Shown here: positions 1 to 12,200 of the stretch, in pieces
How positions within the stretch are numbered: the stretch's first letter is position 1
Layout of the letters: the number at the start of each line of letters is the position of its first letter
Origin: Marthasterias glacialis
Lineage: Eukaryota; Echinodermata; Asteroidea; Forcipulatida; Asteriidae
NCBI GenBank assembly: GCA_911728455.2
Contig: OU452223.1
Span: forward strand, 7,524,174 to 7,588,173
Reading direction: 5' to 3'
Length of the DNA: 64,000 nucleotides
Translations under genes and position numbers: made by a program
The notes under the pieces: model-generated
Databases searched by the model: none
Told to the model about the DNA's origin: nothing
The model's input: only the letters and a program-made list of their open reading frames with translations

Positions 1-8
1 TATTATTG

Positions 9-86
9 ACTTTTTATACCCCGTAATATTAGCAATTAGAAAGATAAATATCTTTCTAATTGCTAATATTACGGGGTATAAAAAGT
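9..86. repeat. Perfect 38-bp inverted repeat (hairpin)
   Basis: Bases 9-46 are exactly the reverse complement of 49-86, with a 2-base loop (47-48). The arms start ACTTTTTATACCCCG. No mismatch was found by eye. It could be a very young MITE, a tip-to-tip end of a larger element, or a fold-back assembly artefact near the contig edge. Confidence 0.9.
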
Positions 87-1060
87 TGCTTTCATGAGCT
101 TTCATTTGATACTTTGATTGAAAAAATCCGTCAAGGATTAGTGGCAGTTAATTAAAAACGTAAATGAATAAAAGGCTGGGCCAGCCTTTTAATCCTCAGA
201 GCTAAGACGTACGTCATTTGAATTTCGCAGGAGCCCAGGATATGAATATTCATACTTGTATTCAAGCAACGTAATTCGGAACGACGATCGACCGGTTGTA
301 TTATGTGGTGCACATTGTACACGGTGTAATGAGCGTTACACGTATGTACACTGTACATGTACAATATTGGTCGTCCTCTGGTTCGTTTTCTGCTGCCGCG
401 AGTCTCCAGCTCGCAGGAAGTGGTCCGACCGTCCGGACGTCTGGTCCGTGTGATTGTCAACTGACCAACGGCGGCTTGCTCCCTATCCTACCAACCCGCA
501 CGGTGTGTTTGCAGCAGAGAGCCGGTGGTAGTTTATCGCTCGGATCGCGCACTCTGTACATTTTACTTTATGTATATTACGTACATTGTATGCACAGCGA
601 GCCGTGTGGGCCGGCAGCGGCGAGAGCATAGGTCACAGGGGTCGCGACCAGTTCATACTAAAAAAGGTCACAAGAATCATGAATATTCATTACTTGCGGA
701 TTCTTCTGATTGGCCGCTGGGAAACCAATCAAATTGAAGTCGGCAAATGCCCGCAGAAACTTAAAAGTGTTCTATCTTGAGTTCCTGATATCAGAATTCT
801 TAGTTTTTTATATTTTTCTTTACACAAACATATAAACTTTTTAAATTTGTTTGCTCAATGAAATTGATTTTTGGCCCAAAATCGGGCAATGCATCTTTAA
901 GGTTAAAATCAAGGAATATTTTGTAGATAGCTAAATGGTCCATTCATTCAAGAAATTGTTGTGTCCGTAAACCACAATTAGCCCTGCTCATACCTAGAAG
1001 GGGCCCAGATACTTTACAAGCTGGGTTGACACTAGCCCGTTTGGCTCAGGTCTTTCCCGT
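87..1060. other. No gene recognised
   Basis: About 970 bases in the 3' flank of the host gene. Bases 240-620 are richer in GC and contain several GTACA/TGTAC palindromic words (for example around 310-365 and 555-595). The short open frames here resemble no family I know and look like chance. Confidence 0.5.
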
Positions 1061-1690
1061 ATGATACCGATAAAAATGGGTCTTTGCATAATTCTACCCA
1101 CATGGGCTTGTCCCAGGTCTGTCCCATATAAGATACCTTTATGGGCATTTGCATATTCTGCCCATTATGGGCTTGTTCACAGCTATTCCCCATTATTGCT
1201 ACCCATGTGGGCCTTTGCAATTCCTATCCACATGGGCTTGCCCAGGTGTTTCCCATACGACACCAATGGGACATCGTATAACCTGCCCACAGGGGTTTGC
1301 CCAGGACTTTCACTACACATGGGCTTGCCCAGGGCTCGATTTCACAAAGCACTAAGATTCATCTTAAGATGAGTTATCAGTAATCACCATAGTGATTTGC
1401 ATTGTGACATCAGGCTTTGCTTAGCAGTTAAGAGTGATTCTCAGTTAAGATCAATCTTAGCTCTTTGTGAAATCGAGCACAGGTCTCTCACATACGTTAC
1501 CTGTATGGGCCTACGCATATTCTCCCCACAGAGGCTTGCCCAGGTCGTTCCCATAATGTTACCCATATGGCCTTTGCACATTCTACCCACATTGGCTTGC
1601 CCAGGTCTTTCCCATACGATACTCATATGGGGCATTGTATATTACCCAGATGGGAAGTATCCTCACAACCTTATCCCATATGGGCCCCAT
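1061..1690. repeat. Minisatellite of about 60-bp units, interrupted by a MITE
   Basis: Degenerate tandem units built from CCCATATGGGC, TTGCCCAGGTCTTTCCC and CATACGATACC words run from 1061 to 1333 and resume at 1484-1690. The gap is exactly the MITE at 1334-1479. Several open frames cross it only because the units lack stops in some frames. Confidence 0.8.
1334..1479. mobile_element. Foldback MITE, copy 1, flanked by CAGG
   Basis: The 146-bp element starts GCTCGATTTCACAAAG and ends with the complement, CTTTGTGAAATCGAGCA. Its inner part (CTAAGATTCATCTTAA and its complement) is also palindromic. CAGG occurs directly on both sides (1330-1333 and 1480-1483). The surrounding minisatellite units have one CAGG at that point (GCCCAGGTC), so the duplication is a target-site duplication. 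It has no coding capacity. Related copies lie at 5571-5702 and 31862-31999. Confidence 0.85.
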
Positions 1691-1809
1691 GGGATGAATA
1701 TGAATATAATACCCACTGTATCTCCATCTTCCTTTGTAGAAGTGTTGTATATTTCCGAGTAAACTATTTACCTGTGGCTTTTAATGTAAAAAAATAATAA
1801 TGCCTTATT

Positions 1810-2520
1810 CCACTGGATCAGGCACAGAAGACCGGCTCTGATGGCAGTGCATTGACCATTTCCATCTGGATGGATAAAATTATCTCATTACTGTGTGCTA
1901 CAAGTGCAACCTCTGGGTAGTGGATTGCCCACACAGCACTATGTCAAATCAGTCACAAGCAGGCTAAAACAACACCTTGGCAGATACGGCATTCCAGGCA
2001 CGGTAGTCGGTGACTATGGGCACCATTCTCGTCAAAACAATTTGACAACTTAGTGCAAAAGTGGGAATAAAGCACAGTGCAATCTCCTCATACAACAGCA
2101 AGGCGAACGGTAAAGCTGAGAAATGTTCTGACACTGTGGAGGACGAAGACCAAGCCCTGATCCGAAACTTCCCAACTGAAGATGTTGAATCCAGCCCTGC
2201 TCAAAGACTCCTTGGGCTGAGAACAAAGACATTGATGCCAACATCACAATGCCTACTCAAAGCCAGAGGACCTGAGGATAGTCACGAAATGAAACAGCTA
2301 AAGCTGAACCAAAAGAGACAGGCCAAATACTTCAACAAGCCCACCAAATGCCTCCCTCTTCTGACACAAGGTGATACAGTGCACATGAAGCCATTCCGAC
2401 AAGGTCAAGATTGATAGACGAGAGATCATATGACGTGTTACATGACGGTCATGTATACAGGTGGAACCTTCAAAACTCAAGCAAAACTCCAGAACCTCTC
2501 AGAAGAAAGCCTCCCCCAAC
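1810..2520 (+). mobile_element. Ty3/Gypsy-type retroelement fossil (integrase region)
   Basis: Short translated stretches resemble the end of a Ty3/Gypsy integrase core (NSKANGKAEK, around 2090-2120) and the part after it (SPAQRLLGLRTKT, then QGDTVHMKPFRQG). No LTRs, reverse transcriptase or gag lie beside it. It is a broken, partial and old copy with several breaks. Confidence 0.8.
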
Positions 2521-2799
2521 CAGACATTACCCCACCTACAGTCGTTGCTAATTTTACCCCAACAAGTTGTTACCCCTTTGAAAATTAGGAATTTGCTTTA
2601 CTTGCCTTTCAATCTTTTTTTTTCAGTCGGCGAAAAATACGGGGCTTGTTCCACTGCGCCCACCCAAAATTCGCACTTGTATATTAATTAATCCGTTTTG
2701 TTTATTGACTAGCTGTTCCGTATAAAGTAAATTTGTTATTTATTTTGGAGACTAAAGTAAAAGTAAGTTTGTAGGCCTAAGTATCTCTAATGCCAGTCC

Positions 2800-2955
2800 C
2801 TTTAATATAAAATATCTCTGTCGGAGATATCTCTGTAATAAACAAATAAATATATCAATAATAAAGATATCTTTATTAATACAGGAATCAAAAGTTAATT
2901 TTGTACGTCCGAAAAAGAGATATCTGTATTATTAACAGAGATATTTCTATTTTTG
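2800..2955. repeat. AT-rich inverted repeat
   Basis: AGATATCTCTGT-type words around 2815-2850 recur inverted around 2915-2952, giving an imperfect stem of about 30 bases with a 70-base loop. It may be a small MITE remnant. It lies just downstream of the host-gene stop codon and may be in its 3' UTR. Confidence 0.45.
2872..2877 (-). promoter_or_regulatory. Candidate poly(A) signal of the Ly6/uPAR gene
   Basis: TTTATT on the plus strand reads AATAAA on the minus strand, about 130 bases after the stop codon at 3010-3012. Other AATAAA words lie further on (around 2700 and 2736), so the one used is not known. Confidence 0.35.
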
Positions 2956-3009
2956 ATTAAATCTCAATTTAAATGACGCCATAGGTTTACAATGTGCTCA
3001 CCGTTTCCA

Positions 3010-3260
3010 TCAACAAAGCAATCTAATAAGCACTGTTGTCAGAAGAAGCAAAGATGGCTGGAGCGAAGACGATGTACAAACAATATTAACAGCTGCGTCT
3101 GTAGTTGCCAACATGCAGCTGTTATCCGTACAGCAAGTTACACAATAACCAGGATCTGCTGCTGGAATGTTACACTGATCAGTGTACTGAAAAATATTCC
3201 CAACAAGAATTTCGTTCTGCGAAGCGCACTGTTTGTTGATTTGAATACGGCCAAATTCGT
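3010..3260 (-). CDS. Ly6/uPAR gene, last coding exon (LU 2 C-terminus and hydrophobic tail)
   Basis: The acceptor TTTAATTTCAG|AC is strong. The phase-1 entry completes a GAC codon. The exon encodes DEFGRIQINKQC, a domain end with CVTCCTDNSCM (CCxxxxC signature), then TSSSLQPSLLLLTTVLIRLLC and a TGA stop at 3010-3012. The last 17 residues are hydrophobic after small residues (S214-S216), as in a GPI attachment signal. One arginine near the end is slightly unusual, so a membrane anchor without GPI is possible. Confidence 0.87.
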
Positions 3261-6200
3261 CTGAAATTAAATAAAAGAAACATTTGAACCATATTATTTT
3301 TCAAACATAAATAAAATAAAACGATCGTTTTAAGGCTCTCCCTGGCAGAGATCCGTCTTGAAAAGTTGGGGACGAGTTTGAAATTTGCATGTATTACCAA
3401 TGTAGTGTCCAGGGCCAGCTCAGAAGCTGTGAATTTGTTTCATTCTGAGCCTTTCTGTCACGATAAGTTTGAACGATTTCTTACATATTATGCAGGCAAA
3501 ATACAGAACGTGTATGGGCTCATTCCGAAGCATAGGAATGGGGAGGCCCGCTTCAGGGCACACCTGGGAAGATTAAAAAGGGCTTTCGGTCAAATTAAGT
3601 TTTATCATGTACTGAGTTTCCAATAAATAGAGTCTTTTACCACACGTTATCAGGGTGTAAAATGTCATGGTATAAAAAACATACAGTGATGTCACATTTT
3701 AAGTATATCGGTCTATACATTTTTGTATTTTGAGTTCATTCTTGAAATAAAATGATGTTAAATCAAAACGACGTTGGGTTTGAACTTTTGAGTAACAAAA
3801 GAATTCCTCTGTAGAATGCAGTCCAATTTTATTGTGACATCCAATACAAGATGTTTAGAATTTCTCCCGGAAAAATTATCAAATAAAATCACATTTAGGC
3901 CTACATTATTTTAACTTGAGGTTAGAGACTTGAATTTTCCTTTTCCTTGGAAAATGAGTACACCACAAAGCTGAATTGGAGCTTAGAGCCATTCTTTAGG
4001 GTACGTGCTTTTTGATACATATCAAACTGTCTGGGTTTATCGTTTGAGGTAAAGTAGTAACAGTAAGTGATTTCGTTCCCTCGAAATAAAATTTTATAGC
4101 GGCCTCTAAAATTGATTCCGGCCTTCTTTTTATGGACCTGTTTTTCTATCATTGTCAACCGTTTACATATAAACAGTTTGCTCTCTCATAAAATACGTAG
4201 CCTGATTCCTATTTTATTTGTTCATGTATGCGTGCTTTAAGTAATTATTTGTTTCCAACTGTTAATTGTTAAAATAGTATCAACTATAATATGTTTTAGG
4301 CCCTCTGGTGACAAGAAGTTTGCGGTCATGATTCCGATGATTGAGTTCATCATGATGATTGAGTATGAACTCAATACTTTTCGAACGTTTGTATCTTAAA
4401 TATTCATGTTGCAAATGATGGGAATTGATGCGCTTGATATTGTGATGACGTTTCTTTGTTTTGTAATTTTTTGTTTAGGGCATTTCAAACATCTGGAGAT
4501 AAAACTTCCATAAATACAGGCATTATATACGTAATTCCATGAAAGCATCGCAGTATAGGCCTATGACGGGCGCGCGCCAATTTCTCAATGTATGTGTCGT
4601 GTCGCCAGCATTATATTCATTTTATTATTTGTATGAAATTATGTTTCGGATGTAATTTGTTGAGTTTAGTTTTGAATAAACTACTAGTTCTGAAGACAAT
4701 ATAACGACTATAAATTGTAGAATCCCGGGACTGTTTTGTGAGTAAAATCTAATCATCATAACAGTTTACATAGCCTGCAAAGTTTACAAATGAGGATAAA
4801 ACCATTGTTGTGACGTCACGCAAACACACTAACGGTCAAATTTACGTTAGCAATGTTTTTCAACTCTTCTTCATCTCATAACATTAAAGTGAGATGAGCA
4901 TTTTGAAACTCAACAAGCCTGAACAGCTCTAGTTTGTTCACTTCTATTCTTCTCTCTGAAGATTGTCCGGTGGGCAGCGCGCTGTATTGGTACCTCTCGT
5001 CTCTAACCCCTGGAATGGAAGTACCGAAAAACAATGGTAATTGGCTCCCGAACTCCCCAAAACGCGTCACCATAAACTGCTTACATCAGCTTGTTAGACA
5101 GGTCACAAATCAAAGAAGAATGAGAGGGGACCAGAGCTGCTCTATATGATTAATGAGGCCACTTTTGCGGGATACCATATTTGAGCAGCGCGTCGAGTGG
5201 AAAGGCCTTAGGCCTAATTAAAATCTCCCATATTATGGCATATTATCAGAGATTTTGATCGAGCCAACCTCGGTACCCCCAAAAATGGCGCGGCGAGATC
5301 AATTACCCCTGGAAACGAGGTTGCGTACACACTAATCGGATGCGTAGTCGGACAAATTAAAATATTTTAACATTCGGATGCGTACACGCAGTGTCAATAA
5401 GAACATGAAATTCCCCGTTTTCCCTTCCTTGCTGATACAAAAAGAAGAATATACCATCGTCGTTCATTTGTTCTTGTCTGACGTCGACAATGAGCAAGCC
5501 ACAGTGATGACAAAAGGAGAATTTCCTCATCCTTCTATATCCATTTTCTTTAATCAATTAATGGTACAGGGGTCGATTTCACAAAGCACTAAGATTCATC
5601 TTAAGTTGAGTTGTCAGTATTACTATAGTAATTTATATTGTGACATCACACTTTGCTTAGCAATTAAGAGTGATCAATCTTAGCTCTTTGTGAAATCCAG
5701 CCCAGGAAAAGGATCACTGCACTGCACACGGTAAGTTTTTCAAAAAAAGTCTGAATGCATGTTAACGCGTGCGTTTCCGCACGCAAACGCAAGTTTAATG
5801 CATTATTATTATTGGTTTTGTTTTTGATGAAGTATGAACTTTAAATCCGACCCGACATTCGCATTGTCGGATGCGCGCGCAGACGCAGCAAGTATGAACC
5901 GGGCTTAACCATAGATATAGAATAAAATACCTAGATCGGACGTGCGTACAATACGCTGGTTCAGCCTGGGCGCTGACATTAGTCACGTGCTTGGGGCGAC
6001 GCGCAACTTTTGAAATGGTGTGACGAGCATGCTTTTCGGCAACCAAACACACACATTTCGACAAATACGAGACGAACTGAACGTCTTATTATCCAGCTCG
6101 TCTTTATTTCCAGCTGTTTTTTAATAACGTTTGCCGAGTATTCTAATGGTGTAAGTGAAATGGTGAGTAATTGTACAGTAGATGACGCCATGGCTGTCTG

Positions 6201-9200
6201 CAAAATCTTCGGAGAGAGTGTTCCGGATGTACAATGGTACCGCACCGTCACGTATGTCCAACCTAATGACTACCATGGTATGCAGAGCAGCCCATAATAT
6301 GATTGGGTGTGTTTTTGTCATCACGACACACCCTTGATCCATCACATGGAGAGAGCCTGATAAGCAGTATCGCTCGCCACCTTCGGGTCAGATCGTATGA
6401 CTTCGGCAAAAGTATAACAGAAGATCCTCAAGGCCAGTGAGTACGAAGCTTAGCTTGTATTCAAGCAATCTGTGCGACCAGTGTGTGTGTGTACACACAA
6501 GAAATTTCGTTCAGGTTAAAATCGCGATAAAATAAAAATCAAATATAGGCCTATATAAAATTGATAAAGTACAGGCTAACCTAAACGTCAATCTCCTTTG
6601 TTTGTTAGTTTGTTTGTGTGGGTTGGGTTGTTTGGTTGTTTGTTGGTTTGTCAGTTTGTTAGAAATTGAAGCAACTGAACTCAGCTTTTTTTTCTTGGCC
6701 TGTCGTTACATTCTTCATTTCAGTTAGCCCATGAGCCAGGTGAAAACGTTACTAGTTGATTGTTTAATTTGTAGAAATGTATTGTAGCTGCCCACGAAAT
6801 TTGTTAGTTGATTGTAAAAGGAAGTTGGAACAACTGCAAATAGTGTGTGTTTTGTTTTCTTGAAGCTAGACTGTGCGTACGTGTAGTTCCGCGAGCCGTG
6901 CTTGCGCAAGAGGTCTCATGAGTAAACCGTCGTCGTGAATGACGTCGCTCGGCAAAAATTGTTAATGGTCGAGGGCCAAATATAACAATCGTTTACACAA
7001 GTTAGACACGCAGGAAAATGTTGCGAATTTGTCTATACAAAAAATATTTCATGCGTTTAACTATTGTCAAGGTAAACAGTTCTTAAAATATTGCTTTAAG
7101 GAAGGTTAAACAGGCACCTATTAAAAAGTGAAAAAAATACTGCTGAAAAAAAAAACGTTTTTACAATAATAACATAATTATTGCATGTATACCATCGTCT
7201 TTGACTGTCTTTTTCAACATAATATACGTAATATTAAAGAATTTTGGGGTGAAAAAGGAAACGTTTGTTTTTCCTGAAATAAAGCATTCTTCATAAAGGT
7301 CTACTGGTACTTTGCCATATATGAGCCACACATTTTTGAGAGGCTCAACAAGTCGTCGTTGGCCGACTATACGGCCAACGATCGGCTCCGGCCGCAAAAC
7401 GAAGCCGACTTCGTTTCGCGGACGGAGCCGATCGTTAACAATACGAAGTCTCTGATTGGTTATCCTTTCAAAGTTGCTCATTACTGAATGTAATGATAAA
7501 ACATAAGTAAAACAAAGACACAAATCTCTGCAAAATCGTTTCCTTTCACTTGATTTCAAGTTGATGGCCTTTTTTTACTAATTCTTCTCAATGTTTTTAC
7601 AAGTACAATGTCGGAAAACCCGGGAACATAGACAAATTTGGTTGTAAAGTTTGACCCTTTTGTCACTGTTTTGGCTCGGATTGAACGACGTTTAGTTGTA
7701 ATTTTCCAGACGGAAACTCCTTTGTGTTATCAAAAACAAAACAAAACTGACAAAAAAAACCCGTTTTTTAATAATTTATCTTTCATGAAAAAAATTAAAC
7801 ATTAAAAAATAAAGTCGATGTTCATGGATGGCAAAAGCAACCCCGTTTTTGTGTAACTCGGTCCGTTTGAGGAGATTGCCGACGTGACAACAACCGCAGT
7901 TTGACGAAACAAACGAGCGGCTGAAACATACGTGAGATTTGAACAACAATGCATGGTTTTCTATTTACTTGCGAATAGTGCAAGCAATGTTTGTTTATGT
8001 GTACATTTTAAGACCTATGTAAACTTAGGCTGGGACGCATTGCCCATTGGTCTTATAATCATCTGTCTTTATTATTACAGTTAATAAAGTATTTCAGCCC
8101 AATTTGTTGCCCCAAAACATTTTTTTTATAGCGTCAAAATGGCTATTTCAAACTCTAAACAATAAATATGAATGTTGGGCGAAGCAACTTTAACGGTGCT
8201 CTCTTTTTATTTCATTATTTCATTGACAAAAGGATTGTTGCATTGGACATTTTCAAACATTATTTTCACCGGTCTTCGTTTTTACAGAATAACAACTCAG
8301 ATCAGCTGTGTGGTGTGCTGTATCTATCAATCTGCTCAGTAGCATCTTTCTTGCATAAATAATGTGTCAATCCATCAAATTCTTATGAGACGATCGTTTA
8401 ATCTGCACCCTACTTGCCAATAACACAAAATTGACATTGTCCAAAAAAAAAATTAATCCTGCGCGTCGCCCCAAGCACGTGACATTTTACTGCGTCCATG
8501 GCGAACCAAAGCTTTTTCTACACAGGCAGTGGAGCGCGCGCACGCACGTCCGATCTAGTTATTATATTCTATATCTATGGGCTTAACACAGGGCCCAATA
8601 GACCTTTCCCATGAAATACGTAGATTGGACATCGCGCGTGCGCACTTACATTTTGGTTGGCAAAATTTTGGGAACAGCGCGCCCTTTTGCATCGGACTGA
8701 TGGGCGCGTGACGCGTACGCGCTTTGTGCGTCTGCTTTGTGCACATTTCAATGGCGTTTGCCAACCAACAGGGTCTGTACGCATGCGTGAATGCAATTAG
8801 CATATTTCATGGGAAAGGTCCATTAGCCTTTCCCATGAAATACGCTAATTACATTCACGCATGCGTACAGACATTATTGGTGGACAAACGCCATACAGGT
8901 TGTGCACTGGGCCATAGATATAGAATATAATAACTAGATCGGACGTGCGTGCGCGCGCTCCACTGCCTGTGTAGAAAAAGCTTTGGTTCGCCATGGACGC
9001 AGTAAAATGTCACGTGCTTGGGGCGACGCGCAGGATTAATTTTTTTTGGACAATGTCAATTTTGTGTTATTGGCAAGTAGGGTGCAGATTAAACGATCGT
9101 CTCATAAGAATTTGATGGATTGACACATTATTTATGCAAGAAAGATGTTACTGAGCAGATTGATAGATACAGCACACCACACAGCTGATCTGAGTTGTTA

Positions 9201-12200
9201 TTCTGTAAAAACGAAGACCGGTGAAAATAATGTTTGAAAATGTCCAATGTAACAATCCTTTTGTCAATGAAATAATGAAATAAAAAGAGAGCACCGTTAA
9301 AGTTGCTTCGCCCAACATTCATATTTATTGTTTAGAGTTTGAAATAGCCATTTTGACGCTATAAAAAAAATGTTTTGGGGCAACAAATTGGGCTGAAATA
9401 CTTTATTAACTGTAATAATAAAGACAGATGATTATAAGACCAATGGGCAATGCGTCCCAGCCTAAGTTTACATAGGTCTTAAAATGTACACATAAACAAA
9501 CATTGCTTGCACTATTCGCAAGTAAATAGAAAACCATGCATTGTTGTTCAAATCTCACGTATGTTTCAGCCGCTCGTTTGTTTCGTCAAACTGCGGTTGT
9601 TGTCACGTCGGCAATCTCCTCAAACGGACCGAGTTACACAAAACGGGGTTGCTTTTGTCATCCATGAACATCGACTTTATTTTTTAATGTTTAATTTTTT
9701 TCATGAAAGATAAATTATTAAAAAACGGTTTTTTTGTCAGTTTTGTTTTGTTTTTGATAACACAAAGGAGTTTCCGTCTGGAAAATTACAACTAAACGTC
9801 GTTCAATCCGAGCCAAAACAGTGACAAAAGGGTCAAACTTTACAACCAAATTTGTCTATGTTCCCGGGTTTTCCTGACATTGTACTTGTAAAAACATTGA
9901 GAAGAATTAGTAAAATAAGGCAATCAACTTGAAATCAAGTGAAAGGAAACGATTTTGCAGAGATTTGTGTTTTTGTTTTACTTATGTTTTGTCATTACCT
10001 TCTGTAATGAGCAACTTTGAAAGGATAACCAATCAGAGACTTCGTATTGTTAACGATCGGCTCCGGCCGCGAAATGAAGTCGGCTTCGTTTTGCAGCCGA
10101 AGCCGATCGTTGGCCGTATAGTCGGCCAACGACGACTTGTTGAGCCTCTCAAAAATGTGTGGCTCATACATGGCAAAGTACCAGTAGACCTTTATGAAGA
10201 ATGCTTTATTTCAGGAAAAACAAACGTTTCCTTTTTCACCCCAAAATTCTTTAATATAGGTTTTCCCGGCCAATTTCAACAAAAATCCATTCATTTTAAC
10301 TCCTGGCTCATTCAATTTCGTTTGAAAACGAATACTCCGCTGAATCAGCATTCAACAGTCAAAAGGAGTAATTCAACTTCACCAGTTTAGCATTCACTGG
10401 TCAAATAAGATCATTCAATTTCGTTAGACCGCAAGACTCATTCAATTTCGTCAAAGCCAGAAGCAAGAGCTGTTCAACCATTCAATTTCATTAATGAGCA
10501 AACATTTTCCAAATGTTTGCATTCAAATTCAAATTCTATGTTATGTGCTTTTAGATTCGTAGCTTCCTATATAAAGGCAGATACTTTGAGGGAAAACTCA
10601 TTTCTACACTAGTTTGACGTTATCTCCAAGCCTATAAGCGATTTTGAATGAAAAGATGGCTGCCCGTGGTCGGTACAGAGCAGTGAATAATGTAGATAGG
10701 GGGAGACTAATTGAAGCATTTGAGAATAACCAGGCTGACTACCTACAATTAGCAGACACTCTTGGCATCAAGAGATCTACTGCAAGGTCAATAGTGTCAA
10801 CATATTTGCGTACCGGTCGCCATGAAAAGTTGCCGACTGGGGGAGCACATAACACCAAGATAGATCAGGAAATGCGAGATGAGCTTGAGCGATTACTGAA
10901 TGACAACCCACTTCTAACTCTTAAACAGATGAAAGATGAGCTCCAACATTCGCTACCAGACAAACCAACTGTGTCTCCCAGTACCATTGGCAGAACCCTG
11001 GACGGCATGCTCATGACCCTTAAACTTTCAGAGGACGTGCCTGATGCCCGCAACTCGCCAAGGGTTCTCGATATGCGAGTAGAGTACGCGCACTGGTTTA
11101 TGCAGTATGGAGTTGTCGGCCACTGTGTATTTATTGATGAAACTGGCTACAATATATGGACAAGGCGCTCTTTTGGAAGAGCACCTCGCGGTATTCCGGC
11201 GAGGCGCGTTGTACACGCTCAACGTGGACGCAACTGTAACGTGACATTTGCTGTTTCCGGGGAGATTGGCCTTGTAAGCCACCGGATAGCATTTGAGACT
11301 GTGACCAGAGAAAGATTCGAAGAGTTTCTGACTGAAACTGCCCGTGAGTGTGAAAACATGTTCCCAGCAGATGAACCAGTCTTTCTTGTGTACGACAATG
11401 CCAGACCCCATGTGCGTGCCCAGCTCCCTGCAGGAATCAACCAGCAAATTCAGTTGAAACGACTACCACCCTATTCACCCTTCCTGAACATGACTGAAAT
11501 GGCCCATTCGTCATTCAAAGCTGGCGTGAAGAGAGATCTGGCTCTCCCAGAATGGCAGCAACGAGTAGGTGACCGGGAAGCAGCACATGGAGCAGGAATG
11601 AATCTACAACAGTGGAGGGGTGATCTGCTGCTAGAAGTGGCTCAGCAAAATATTGGACAAATAACTCATGAAAAATGCGTGAGATGGTATAATCATAGCC
11701 AAACTTACATGCCAAGATGTCTGGCACGTCAGATCATTGAAGGTTAAAGAAACCAACTTCAGATATAAATAAACGAACAGAAGAAATGTATAACAAACAA
11801 AGAAAACGACCTGTGAAAAAATCCACAGGAAAACAACAAGAATAATGTGTTTTTGTCCCCTTATAATTTTAAGCTTTTGTTTCCTTTAAAACCTTTTTGT
11901 AACTTTAGTGTAACAACGCAAAAGAAACAACTATTTCAATTAAGAAAAAACACACGATATAAATGAAATGTATACATGGAAACACCTCGTAAAAAGGACA
12001 ACTTATGTGCCAGTAAAGAGGCTATAACTTCCAGCTTACTCGTAAAGCCATAACTCATGTTTAATTTGAATGCCAAGATGTTGAAATTCGTTGCCCATAA
12101 ACGAAAAAGAAAACGCAAACTAGCAACACAATCATGTTCGCTTCGGTGAGTCTTAATTTGAATGCCTCCATTGTAAATAGGTAGTAGAATTTCAACTTAA

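Noticed and set aside
7161-10390. 132- and 153-codon frames starting MKSSERKRFCRD as genes
   Set aside because: They are the same segment in the two copies of a non-autonomous transposon; no domain is recognisable, and the right copy runs into the mariner-type element.
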